Shown: positions 1 through 12,740 of the stretch, piece by piece | Numbering within the stretch: position 1 is the stretch's first letter | How the letters are laid out: each line of letters begins with the position of its first letter | Assembly (NCBI GenBank): GCA_019843655.1 | Contig: JACDQD010000103.1 | Location: 6,138,001-6,202,000 of the forward strand | Reading direction: 5' to 3' | Origin: Lethocerus indicus | Taxonomy: Eukaryota; Arthropoda; Insecta; Hemiptera; Belostomatidae | DNA: 64,000 nt | Notes under the pieces: generated by a model | What the model was told of the DNA's origin: nothing | What the model saw: only the letters and a program-made list of their open reading frames with translations | Database searches by the model: none | Translations under genes and position numbers: made by a program

Positions 1-3000
1 TAATCGCTTAATCTTAAAACGTCCCGGGTCGTTAGCGTGTCCCTAGGCCTTCCCAGTACCGGCAGTGGAAAGTTAAGTGCCGAAATTCCGGGATATTTCG
101 GGAGGACTTCGAAATTAATTTCTTCGAAGGACGGGTTTGAGTTTCAGCCCTGAACGCGGAGTTTCGGGACTTGATATACCAAGTTTGAACTACCGCTGCG
201 TGTTCTTCGCAGATGTAAACACCTGGAAGTGTCCCTTCGGACTCAAGGGATACGTTGGAATACATATGACATAAAATTTGAGAAGTTGAACAATAAGATT
301 ACATGGATCATCTTAAGGATCTTCGTAAGGATCTGTTTCAGAGTTTTTGGACAAGCCGCATTCGCCACTCTAGTTCCGGCAAAACATTCGAACACAATAT
401 GTCGCAATACGTAGAAATATATGAGCAGGAAGTGCCCGTTTTCGCTTTTTCGCCGGGTTTTCGAAAGGGATCGGTATGCAAAAGGGCGAGTCCAATTATC
501 GGGCCTATTACGCGCTTGAGAAACTGCCCCCCCTCCCCGAAGGAAAATGGAATTAACCGAGAGGGAGAGAGAAAGTAATAACCTCCCTTTGTCGAACCAT
601 CCCTAATTAGTCCTCGGGCGATGCTTAAAAAGACGACTGATCTCTGTCTTGTTCCTTCCCCCCCCCCGCCCTCATATATTGTTGGGTTGGACTTAGTCCA
701 TCAATTAGATTGGTCCACTAAATTTTGTAATTGTTCCATTCAATTGGCTGTTTTAATCCACTTGGAAGCGAGCAGAGAGGGAGAGCCCTTATCAGTTAAT
801 CTTCCTGTAACAGGAACTTGAGAAGATGTAAAGTCCGTTTAGACATATTATAAGTACTTTTCTTAGTTGATTAATCTTAGCGCTGAGCCACCAATATAAT
901 ACGAAGAGTTACCTGACGTTCACTGAGTAAATGAGCGAAGGTTTCGGCGACCAGAACTTGAATTATCACTCCCTTCCGGTAGGGTCGCGTTAATGTTGGG
1001 GAAAGAACCTCTTTAATATTGTATTTACTTTAACTTTTCTCCTGTTCCTCATTTCAAATAATGGATTCAGAAAATGGAATTTCTGACTGCTAAAACACCT
1101 ATAAAAGCTATTTAAATATTGATATTATGAAATTAAACGGAAAGAGTGTATTTCGCTGAAATTAATTTCTTGGCTTGATTATACATTTAGACACTAAATA
1201 AATCAACTTGCTAAATACCGTCAACTACTTTTAACCGTCCAAAAATGTAGAATTACATGGTTTTGCCTTTTATATCTCATATAAGACCGTGCTGGGGTTT
1301 AGTAACCCCAATCGGGTTTAATCTGCCGGTGTTCTGGTTTTCTGGTAATTTTTTCTTCGATTTATTTTCTTCATCTCAGAGTTTCGGTGATTTATCAAAG
1401 GACTGGACTCTGTATCAGAAACCATAATAACGCCGGTGTCCCTTAGATCTAGCTTTAGGTCCGCGATGTTAAATGAGTCGTATAACAAATTACACACGCT
1501 TCCCAGTTAATTCCTTGGGGTTTGCCAACCGCGTCGCTATTATTCATGCGAGAAAATGGTCATTACACCGGGGAAAAGACCGTTAAGATATTCTACAGTG
1601 CAAGGTAATTCTTTTTGCCGAGTGCGGTTGTAAATGGGTTGGTGAAAATGGAATGGAGCCAGAAGATGTAAATCTTCAGAAAAACGAACTTTCGCTAGAC
1701 AATCGCGCGCTCTAAACAAAAATTGAATCATTAATCATTTAGGGATTTATATTTCCCTATATATTCATCAGAAATATGTTTTTTCTTCTTTATTATTAGT
1801 TAACACGAATGTATCTTCTGTCGCGAAATGTCCTGTATGTGTCAAAGAAGATCTCTAAAATGTTTTCCCCATTTAGGAGCAGATTGTGGGATAAATAAAA
1901 TTAAAAAAAAAATGTTTCCTTCCTTGTAAACAAATCTTCGGAACACTCCAGTGTTTAAGGACTCATTAAGCGGCGGCGGTTTTAATTGTGGCGCACTGTC
2001 GAATTGGGTACGAGTCGTTGTGGCCGTCGCGTCAGTAGTGGATGGGATGGTTATATTGGTGGGCTCCACGAATTAAGCCTCGGCCATTTAGGTGGCCATT
2101 TTCGGGTTCATTTTCCCCACTTGGGGAGAAAATACGGCAGTCATGTTTTTGCCTAACTATACGCCCCAAACCAATTGCCGGTCCTTCATAATTTCATACA
2201 AATACAAAAAGCTTTTCAAATAAATCTGTACCCAAAGTGTTAATACAGCCATGTTTAAGGGCTTTTATTTCCCTGATTTTTAATATGAATATATTTAATA
2301 TTTTAATAAATAACTAGGAAGCGTTTGGTTAGTCTGCCTGTACATGTTATGCATTATTTGGTACTGACGTGAAGCTCTGACATTACTCCTGGACGATATA
2401 TTAAGTTTCATTGTCAGCTTGAAATCCTCGGTCCGGTTAAGGAAGCCGGTAAATGGCAGGAGAGAGAGGAGGAGAAACTCGAAAAAAGTTTAAAGGATGG
2501 CAAGTTCGGTTGAAAAGTCGGTAAGTTCCTGCCCGAGGAGTAGAGTGGTTCTCTTTCTAAATGCACTGAAAGAGGGCGCGGGGTGGTGTGGGATGGGGCG
2601 GGACTCACTTCAAGGTCTTCTTGATTACACGGGCGCATTTGAGTAAGAGCTAGAGAGAGAGCGAGAGAACCAACCCAGCCTACTCCGTACAAAACCAACC
2701 GCGGTTTTATGGATTAATGAAAGAACTGAGCCGACGGGCTCCTTCTGTTGTGGCCGGTTCTATTTGAAAACAAAATCTCTGAGCCTGACAATTTCTCTGT
2801 TTTTTTTCACTTCAGTTGGGACCGCTTTAAGCCGAAACATGACTATTTTTACAGAATCGTGTTTTGGGCGTGCCTGCCCACGCGATTTTGCACCGTGGGC
2901 GCTCAAAGACCCACAGAGTTAATTATGACAGTATAACTACGATTTAGTTATTATTCTATTTATAATTGTACTTATAACTATGAAGGTTAGGTTGTGCAAT

Positions 3001-5249
3001 AGATATAATAGAAAAAATAGTCCCCCTTAGTCTTTCTAGACTTCATTTTTATTAGCCAATCATCGCTGACTAGAAATAATGATAATGAAATAATAAAAAA
3101 AATAATAATAATGATAATGTATTCGGTCAATTTAAAAGACTGATTAAAATTCCGAATTCCCGACTAGTGGCCGAATCAAGACACATAATCTCTGCGACTG
3201 ATAAGCGCGATTTGTGGAGGGGTTTAATGGGGCGCGATGTTTAACGGGAGGGGAATTGTCCCAATTCATAACGCGATTGTTGACTGCAGTTTTGGCAGAT
3301 TTACAGCCAATTTGTGCAGGTCTGGGCATGAGAGGGCCGATAAAGCCCGCCGTAAATACCCGCCCCTCGGCCCAGCTAAACCCAGCCAATTGCACCCACT
3401 TTACATCTATGTAAACTGTAAGGGAAACAATTAGGGTTCAAACTGTCGCTAAAATGAAATTATCGTTTTCGCGCCGAGGGTCGGATTTTCGACGTCACTC
3501 TTGTTGTGAAATAAACAGGAATACATGACTCCCTTCCTTGATACCGGATACTTGAGATATACCTGCAAAATACAAAACATCGAACATAATCGAATTTAAT
3601 AAGCGATTGAAATACAATTTTAATGCAATTTTATCGGGAAAAATTGCAATATCCAGGTATTTCCATGCTATTTCAAATAATTCGTTCCAAGTGTAGCTGA
3701 AAGACCTGGGGGCAGAATCCTGAAATTCAAAGTGAGAAGAAGCTAGTTGTTACGATTGAAAATATAAACGAAGCCAGTGATTTTAATTGAAGTAATGCTC
3801 TTCTTTCTACGTCCGAGGCATTACGCTGCAACTCATTTATAGTTTCTTAATCCTGAGGTATACTTTAAAGTGGACGCGAATAGTTTATCCCTCAAAATCC
3901 CCCCTATACCCGCTGGAAGCAATCCAGCGATTCGCTTACATAAATTCAAAGCTAATCCCCGTTCGCCCGTCCGAACCGAATAAGTTCAGTCCCGGGCACA
4001 AATCCCAGAATCGGCGGGCTCCTTCTTCGATAGCTCCGCACACTCCGCCTATCTAGTAGCGGACGGGATTTAGTACGTCCAACGAAACTTCGTTAAGCCT
4101 TTTAAACGTTAACCAATTTTGATTAATGTTGGAACCGTGTTGGCGGTAATATTTTGTCCTGCCAAATTTTCAGTTGTTCCGTTAGGCACCCAATTTTGTA
4201 AAGCATCCGAGCGTCTTTACAAATGGTTACAAATAACGCAATTATTTGTAACAACCGCAATGACTTAGTTGCCAACCCAATATTTTGCTTTTCTGGTGTA
4301 TCGAGGTGGCACTTTTAGAAGGCCCGCCGAAACAAATTTTTTAGATCGTTTTATTGAATTGGTCGAGTTTAATATGCACGAATTGAGTTTGTGAGCACCG
4401 ATTTGCTGTAATCAATTTTTAATACCCGTTTTCGTTCCAAGCGAAGTTTTGAAATACCGAGGGCTCTCATTCCTGCACTCCGTTTCCTGCAGAAGCCGAT
4501 CTAGAAAAAGAGGGATGATCGAGGAAACTACTATATTCAAATCCTTAAGGCTCGTAAAAGAGGATGATTCAGCGCTACCTTTCCAAATAGTTAAAATTTA
4601 ATTAGTGAAACGCCTACGCCGATCAAAATTAATGCTGGAATTTCGTGATATATTCTCCTGTATGGCACTGGGAAAACCGAAAGCGGGAAATACCCCGAGT
4701 AATATATCTCTGAGTCTATAAAGCGTATCGGGGGCACGACGAGGGGAGGAATATAGCATTCAGCGGGGGTGGATTTGTCGCTGCCTCTCGCCACCACCGC
4801 CCCCCAAGGCTAGGGGAGTAAAAACTGAGAGAGGAGTTCTCCAGATAAGAGGGGGATGTTCGCTTTCGCTTCCCCTCATATTTATCTGCGTCCGTCCCAC
4901 CTCCCGCCCCCGCTCAGGCTTCCTTCATTTTTCTACCCCCGCGATCTTCCCCTTCCTTCCGCGCAACCCCTATCGCAGCGAAGCCTATCTCCCGCTTTTT
5001 CGGTGCCCCTCCTCCTCCCCGGTCGGTGGAAAAAAAAATTCGCAGGCATCAATCCGGGACACGACGCTTTCGTTTAACTGATGTTCTCGAGGCGGGTAAT
5101 GCGGAGGGGGCGGGGGTGGCCGTGTGATAATCGAGAGTGTCGGGAAAATGTATTTGGGTGACGTCGTTTTTCGACCTCGCCGGAATGCCGAGCTCGGTGA
5201 TTATTAAATCTACAAAATTACATTGCGTTCGAACGGAAGTTAGACACAA

Positions 5250-5475
5250 CTACATATCAGCCTCACCCTGATGATGGAACCAGGGTAAGAGTTCCGAAAC
5301 GTCTGAAGCAGATAACAGAGTACAAAGTATTTTTCATAGTCTTCAATCTCCTCTCGCCGGTCTGGTCTTTTGATAGACCGGTTGCGGTTATTCGCCATCT
5401 TCAGTAGCTGTGTGAGTCACTTTTTTGCACTTGGGACGCTTTTGTGGCATCCCGTTTGCACTGTCACTCACTCGA
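5250..5475. mobile_element. Penelope-like element remnant with hammerhead-like core
   Basis: On the plus strand, CTGATGA (5268-5274), complementary arms GGAAC (5276-5280) and GTTCC (5291-5295), then GAAA (5296-5299) follow the order of a hammerhead ribozyme core. Next comes a short hairpin, GTCTG (5301-5305) with CAGAT (5309-5313). Such motifs are known from Penelope-like retroelements. Directly after it, 5346-5475 is a diverged copy of the 134-bp arm of the inverted-repeat element at 50,846-51,358: it shares the tagaccggt block, the cgccatcttcagtagc block and the gcatcc...actgtcact end. No reverse transcriptase or GIY-YIG coding sequence is recognisable. A convincing stem I is not apparent, so the ribozyme is probably decayed. 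Confidence 0.5.
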
Positions 5476-6009
5476 ACTCTTATCGCGTTTGTTAAAAAAC
5501 TTACAGCTCAGTTTTTGCAACACTACAGAATATACGGTCTAGATGAACGCGGTATCGATAGGTTTCAGTTTATTACTCGCTTGTTCATGTTCTTTTCCAC
5601 GTGTTCGGACATTAATGTCGAAGGCCATCCATCATGGCCACAGTCCTTTTTTCTCCGAGAACACCCCCGTGCATTAGACGCCCCTAAGAAATTACGCCGG
5701 GACATTATCGTGTACACTTTTCGCCTTACAATGGCTTTTGAACGAGGACCTTTTGTCCGGTATAGGCAGTCCGAGATAGGCCTAATCTCCTGTAACTTTA
5801 TTCGCCGCGAACTCAGTAACCCGGAAGAGTGCTTGGGGCTTTATCTGAAAATATAAAACTATGAATAACTGTGAATCGCAGTAGACTGGTTTTTCCGTAT
5901 GGTCGACCGAGTTCTGGTGTCAGCACTTGTTTCATTGTGCCAGCGCAGACTTCAAACTTCAAACCCCGCACGAGCAATAACGTCTAGGGGCTGTCGTTTG
6001 TTTTATAGA

Positions 6010-6011
<2 letters not shown>

Positions 6012-6058
<47 letters not shown>
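6012..6058. repeat. (GA)n microsatellite
   Basis: An uninterrupted GA dinucleotide run of about 47 bp. It produces spurious open frames rich in RE or LS on the two strands. Confidence 0.95.
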
Positions 6059-6060
<2 letters not shown>

Positions 6061-7048
6061 CCGCGAGGAATTCTCCACTCCGGGAGATAGGTAAATTGAA
6101 TTTGAGAAGAGAATTGGAGCGGAAATGGTGGCGGGGGGGGGTTGGAAAATGGGGAAGGAAAAGCCCTGCAGAGGAAGCGTGTTGCACAATACTAATTTAA
6201 ATTGGCTCGACTGCTATGCACAACTGCGCCGTCCGTTTCGGAGTTCGAAATAATCAATTAGCAGTTTACCGGATACTTGGGGCGGCCCCGCTTGAACACC
6301 GAAGTAGGGGGGGACATACAGACTGGAATTGTTCGAACGAATTACACAGAGTGAAAAGTTGAGCAGGGGACTTCGTTTATAGCCCCAGTTTGGAGGAAAC
6401 GGGGTTTTTAAATGTCGCTAACCGACTTCCGGCAGGATATCGCGTAATACTGCGCAGCTTTCAGAGATACGAATTCAATATTGTAACTCTTAATTAACTT
6501 TAATATGTAATGGGTGGGAATAACCCTATTGACTGAATAAGGGACTGAGACACAGTGGAGTTGGGTCGATGTGACAGTGAAAGTACCAGCCAATAACTCG
6601 GACAAGTTAAGAGGAACAGACCTTTGGAAACGACTTGGGGGGGGAAAGGTCGCCATTTGTCTTTCAGCAGGCACCGCCACTCCTAGGTCTGACAGACGGG
6701 TAAATTGAATTGGTGAGTAAAATTCGCTGGGAAATGGAAAAACTAGTAGTGCGCTGGGAACGCACTAGAACTCGAATACGTTTCCCCAACTTGTTTATTA
6801 CCCGTATAAAACACCTCCTCGCCCGTCTGAAAAGAGTAAATTTAAACCGCAAGTTTAGACTGTTGAGAGCACTACTGAAAAAGGTCTGCATAACTAACAG
6901 TAGCCCTCAGATTGACGATATACAAAGTTGTTGTATATATCGAACTTTTGGGAATCCATCGAGACGCTTCTCGCTGTTCCCAGTCTCATTCTTCACCATG
7001 ATCTCTGCATACCGACAGTCGATTAGGATAATATATTAGTTAGAAGAG

Positions 7049-7175
7049 GCACAGAGTTGTAAGTTTATGGTTTACAGGCTTATAGGCTGATGTGTGTAAC
7101 GTCTACTGTTACCGATTTAGATCCCGTCCATCCCTTGCTGGGAGGGGGTAGGCCCAAGGAAGAAACTGGCGGCGG
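7049..7175 (+). repeat. Dispersed repeat family R1, copy 1
   Basis: Contains the R1 marks in order: a gtttacag...gct segment, a gtaacg...ctgttaccg segment, tttagatcccgtccatccct, then a gggagggggtaggccca block. The same order of blocks recurs at 9911, 15355 (inverted), 32533 (inverted), 37670 (inverted) and 44395. No coding capacity; class unknown. Confidence 0.5.
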
Positions 7176-8045
7176 GAATGGGTCCGCGATGAGGAAAAAG
7201 ATAAATTCACGCATGCCAACTAAAAAAGATTAAAATAATAAAAATTATGCTTTTTTACTGTTATCCTGTTAATTTACCGGAAATACATTGCGAATTGTTC
7301 AACGGCCTTTTCCGCGTTTACTTTCTTTCCGAGTGAAATGCCCCCCTCCCCGTCGGAGTCTAATTTGAAATTGCTGGGCGAGGGATGGGAAATTACTTTG
7401 TTATTCGACATCCGGGAATATCTGACGACAAATTAACTGTCGCCGGGCTGAGCGGTAGGGCCTTCTGTCTCTCCCCGGGGCTCATTAGCGGCCGGGGCCC
7501 CAATTTTTTCTTCTCCGTTCCGCTCGCTTTTTTCCTTGCCTCGTTTTTATCTCCTCTTTTTTTCCAATTAGTCCGCCCGCGTTGTTAGGCACCCGAAAAA
7601 AAGGAACAGGGAGGAGAATACGCGGACCCGAAATTGATGGGAAATATTTCGCTTGGCACTACTTCGATGTCTACCTCAGACACTGAATATATTATGAACA
7701 TTTATATTGACGAGTGGCACACCGATGTGCTTCAATAATTTATTTTTTCTGGGCGTATTCCTTTCGGTCTGTTTTTGTATTTCGAGCGCTCACGAAATTT
7801 TGAGTTGTCGATAAAAACTCGCTGACTTCTAACCGTTTTGAGTTAGACAGGTCTGGTTTTGGTTAGACTTTGGCGAACTATTCCCAAGACAGATTTGCGG
7901 GGAGAAACCGACAGCAAGAATTCAATGAAGTTCAAGTTTCTTGCATGAAAAAGTCCCGGGAGTCATTACCGAGAGTACATCTTTCACTAATACGACAGGA
8001 CGAGTGAACTGAAGAAAATTAATACGTTGAGTGCCACGTAATATT

Positions 8046-8306
8046 TTAACCCTTAAATGTTCATATAATTGCAATAAACGAGGAGGTTTCACCCCGCCGA
8101 TGGAAGCCATTATTTTCATCTCCCCTCTCGTTAATTAACCTCCATTCTTGATGTTCCTATCGAAATTCAGTCGTTTATACATATTATATAAACATATCGA
8201 GAATATCTGAACCGTTAGAATGTTCATAATGTTCCTATAATAGCAATAAACGGCGTGTATTCACCCCGCGTTATTTTCACCCCCCTTCCTCAAGGTTAAT
8301 TAACCC
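8046..8306. repeat. Diverged local duplication (two blocks about 170 bp apart)
   Basis: The block near 8046-8150 (atgttcatataattgcaataaacg, then tttcaccccgcc, attttcatctcccc and gttaattaacc) is repeated in diverged form near 8218-8306. The intervening sequence does not match. Confidence 0.5.
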
Positions 8307-9910
8307 CCTTTCTGATCGCAATTTTCCGGCAATTAGCGCCGTCAACCCCCTGCTAGTCTATTCGCGTCTCGGATATATTTTCAAACGTATTATCAAATGT
8401 TGGCTCGCGTTAATAGTTTTCTGGCACCGGTCGTCGAAAATCCTTTCCGAGGATCAAGCCATTCTATCCTACTTGGCTCCTGTCCCGAACCCTACCCAAT
8501 CATAATTGGCGATTATCATACCCCCCGGTCCGCATCCCCTAGCCGGGGATTTATTTCAAAATCCCCGAAGGAATTCTCGTTTCCCCCGCTAGGTTTTAAT
8601 TAGGCGCGCCTTTTTAAATATGGCCTTTATCTAGTCTTAATCCACCTTAATCTAGTCATAATCATTAATAAATTTCTTTTTATCCAAATGATAAACAGTA
8701 AAATAACTATGCGATTAATGGACAAAAATAGAATTATCTGACGAAATGTTGTTAGTGTTTGAGATGTTTGACAGCTCGAAACTTAAGGTGATCTAATATT
8801 CAGTTATGCACGCGTCGAAAGTGCCATCGACAATAACATATTTTTCTAAGTGCTGGGCAGACGAACTGTCTGAAAGGAATGTTTCTTCCATTGTAGAGTC
8901 CGGCCCGCTTTTGTCGTCGCCAGTGTTCGACGTTTGCCCAACTTCCCCTCTGGGCTTTGTTCGCGGTAATTACCACCGACCTGTTTTTCTTTTTTCCCTT
9001 TCGCTCTACTTACTTCTCTCTCTTATTCCCATCCCCTTTTTGAATAGTCATAAAAGAAAACTCGGCTGTGGGTGGTGAGGGGTGGCGATTTCCCCGGGCC
9101 GCGTAAGAAAGGGCCGTGTTGGAAAGAAAAGCGCCCTTTCCAGTCTCCCGATATCGATAGGCTGACGATTCACCCACCCCCTCAGGTGAATTAAAAGGGA
9201 AAGATAAAAGCCGGCCATAAAGATGACGGCGAGGCGTAATAAAATGGAAATTACCTGGAAATTGAGAATAATTTAGTTCCCTGAATCTGCAATTTAATCC
9301 CTCTGGCCGGTTCATCGTTTATTTATAGTTGGATATTTTTTTCAATTCATTCACTCGCCCGTTTGGGATCACTTAGTGAATTTCTCTTTGTCTTGGTTAG
9401 GGTCAATTTTGATGTCCGTTTTAATATTGTATTTAATATACGTTTTAAGCCGATTCTTTCGATTTGGGCATAGGTATTCCATGGCGATGTTTTGTGTAAC
9501 TGGGTTTTTTAGTCCATTCTATCGTTTGTTCGGCATCATTAAATAGTCCTCATATAATGTCAAATGGACCCAGTTTCTGATTTTAACGGGAGGAAATGCC
9601 ATACTTGAGATGACGGTACCGGTTGTAGGGAACAGCCTCGTCGTTGCGTCGTCTTAATTAGGAACCAACCAATGCACCAGGCTAGTTTCGAGTGCACCCG
9701 GTTGCTGTCTTCCTGGTACGTGAAGGATCGCCATGGAAGTTTCGTGGCGGATGTTGTATTCTGTTAGGCGCGTCTCCTCCATTGAAAACGACACGTCAGT
9801 CTAGCTATATTTAACTCTGATGTCGTCACCTTGTCGTTTTGACTCGACCGCCATAACACCGCAGCTTGGCTGACCATATTTTGAACGATATTCAACGCTT
9901 AAGAGCGGAC

Positions 9911-10075
9911 TGTTTATGTTTACAACCTTAGAGGCTGAGAGTTGTAACCTCTATGGTTACCGCCTTAGCCCCCATCCATCACTTGTAGGGGAGGGGGATA
10001 GGCCCACTGGCTTCTCTTGGTAAGATCTGACATTGTATCACTTGTGTTACTGAATTATATTCATTTTTTCTTACA
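9911..10075 (+). repeat. Dispersed repeat family R1, copy 2
   Basis: The most complete plus-oriented copy. It has tttatgtttacaaccttag, ggctga, ggttaccgccttag, ccatccat and a gggggataggccca block. It then ends with a tctcttggtaagatctgac...cttgtgttactgaattatat tail, which matches the complement of the tails at 15.4, 32.6 and 37.7 kb. Confidence 0.55.
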
Positions 10076-11041
10076 CTTAAATATAAAATCAACCGTCAAC
10101 TTCCAAGTAATAGAATTTAGAGTTACCTCAAATGAAAAATCATGAAGCAGCAATAAATACCATTGAGATTAGGAGAGGCACTAATGTATTAATTTCTGTA
10201 CTACCTACTACAGTAGTGGGTGGGGGTTGATATCTGTACGATTTATTTTTATGTCACGTAGGCGGTGGCGGGTGGTGGGCCAACCCTTTCAAAAAATAAA
10301 GGGCATACGCCACGGGAGTTACTGTAAACGTTATTGAGCCTCGGATATGAAAGAAATCAGAGATTCAGGGCGCGGGCGAGAACGCTCCTCCTGAATACAG
10401 AAACAGATCAAATGGAAAAATCGTTGCTCTCGAACAACGACGACCAATGGACTATTCACCTACAATTTTGTTCCTCCCCCCCCTGTCGTTCGTTCTGGAC
10501 TTCATACGGTCGACCGGCTCAAAGTTGTTACGGGGCTATTGAAATTATACGGCAATATTTTTCCGCACTTTCGGTTCTAAGAAGAAAACTTGTTCAACAT
10601 AAAAATATTAATTATCGAGTAATATGTTTTTAAATTAAACATCGTGCATAATCCGATAGAAATCGGGCACGAACTTTTGCAATCGCCCAGCGATATTAAT
10701 GTAGAATATGTATACTGTATAATGGGCGTCCCAACAGAATGTTTTCAGGTTATTTTTACTCCCAGATATTTTTTTCTTTTACTGAGCATCAAATGGGCCA
10801 AGTAATTACATCTAAAAATTTCATTACGTTTCTGTAATAAATTCGACATCGTCTGAGTTCGGTTTCGTCCGGACCTAAAATAAATTAGGACCCATTGAAG
10901 AAAAACTCGGAAACTCGGGGGGAAACGAGAATTTTCGCCAAGTTTTGAGAAGAGCTCGTCCACCTAACGAGTTGGTGGGGGTAACTTATTTTTATCCACC
11001 CGACGACCAATTATAGTTATACCGCGCTGAGTAACAACAGC

Positions 11042-11064
11042 GATGATGATGATGATGATGATGA
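11042..11064. repeat. (GAT)n microsatellite
   Basis: About seven GAT units in noncoding DNA. Confidence 0.85.
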
Positions 11065-12721
11065 GAAGTTTTCGCGGCTTCTGATTATTTCCGACCGCCG
11101 AGTAACGAGTTCGGCAATTAGCAAGGAACCGGTGGGAGGGAACCGACTCGTTACCTGGCCCGTTCTGTGTGTGCCCCGGGACTAATTCATGGCGTTAATG
11201 AATGCCCTGCCTATATGCATATTATAAAACACGCCTGTTGTCCGCGGGGTAATTAAACGACCGTGGAACAGGTTGTACAGGAATATCGCTGTGGAGAACC
11301 GGTCGGACGACAGTTTATTAATAAGTGTTACCTTATTAATATTGTACAATAGAGTCAATCTTGGACCACTTGGTAAACTGAGTGACCGCCCTAAAGACTT
11401 TAAACCTGGCATTGCAGTTTGTTTATGATTCATTCTCTTCCGGTCAGTATGCTCTCAGTACTGACCGGCAACAGGTTCTTTAATCTTCTAACTTCTTTAC
11501 TAATTTATTCTTCTTCATCGGCGGTTTAAGCAAGACGATAATTAGTTTCAAGCCTATAGCAGATTTGCAGCGCTCGGATAATTCGCAGGATGATTCGCTT
11601 ATTAGATTCGTTTGAGTTTTGCCGAGTAAATCATCGAACCGGTTCGAAGAAGTTCGAATAACGTGTCCATGAAAGAAACGCGATTGTGATGAAACCGTTT
11701 ACAGGTCCGGATCGTTTTACGTCCGCTGTAAAACTTTCATCTCGTTTATCGGAAGTTCGAATAGAATATGACTCGATGTATAAACCTACTGCGAACGTTC
11801 AGTGTAGGATATAAAATTAAAATCTTTATCTCGATCAAATTAATAATTGAATCCGCTGTTGTGACTACACTCCATCGATTGCGTCGCGGGTTTTTCTTCG
11901 GAAAGTGTTTCATCGTATAATACGGTCATGAGGCAGAACGGGAGAGAAGAAAACAGGTTTTAATAAAATTGGATTTGACTTTATAAAACCTATATACTGG
12001 AAAATACACAATATGGAATTTGATTCCCCGTATCTCTCGGATAAATATACAATGAATAAGATTTACTCGATTTTTCAAAACTTGTAACAAGGGGGCCGTT
12101 GAAAAGACTTGACAATGTCTTACAAACACCGATCTCGTAAACAGACGTGCATCGTGTACATTCACGAGGCAAAACCAGAATAGAAAATTCGCTTTAATAA
12201 AATCGTATTCGACTTTATTAAACGTGTCCACTGTGGCAAATAACGGAATTTGATTCCGCCAGCAGCCGAAAGGTCGATCGGCGATGCGTTTACAAATTGG
12301 ATTGTTGAAAGAGTGATTTTTCAATATCCCATTTCGTCCGGCCCTTTCACGGAAATAAACACATGGCCGGAAATGAACGTCCGCAGAAAACGCAATATAT
12401 TTTGCGAGCGGTTTATTTTAATTGCCACGCTTAATGGAACATTTGGACGACTGCTGCCCTCGGGGGAAGTATTTCTGGCTTTTCAACCGGTTTAGTTACT
12501 GGGGAAGGGACCACCATCTCGAACGAACTGGCCAATCCGACCAATTCTCGACTGTCCCCTCGTTTATTGTCCCATGCCCTTTCCAACATTGTAGTACAAT
12601 AGGGGAGAGGCAGATGGCTAAGTCGGAGACGGGGTTATGCGGATTCCGTTTTAATCCCCTTCGACGGTCCGCCGACAGAGGCGTAAAGACAGATACGTAT
12701 ACCTGAGTACCTTTTTGTACT

Positions 12722-12740
12722 TATATATATATATATATAT
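12722..12740. repeat. (TA)n microsatellite
   Basis: An uninterrupted TA run followed by a G-rich tract. Confidence 0.85.

Noticed and set aside
5425..5856. 143-codon plus-strand open frame
   Set aside because: Begins inside the Penelope-like arm and shows no family signature; treated as chance extension of repeat sequence.
11926..12324. 132-codon minus-strand open frame
   Set aside because: No signal, domain or splice context recognised; in the gene-free upstream stretch.
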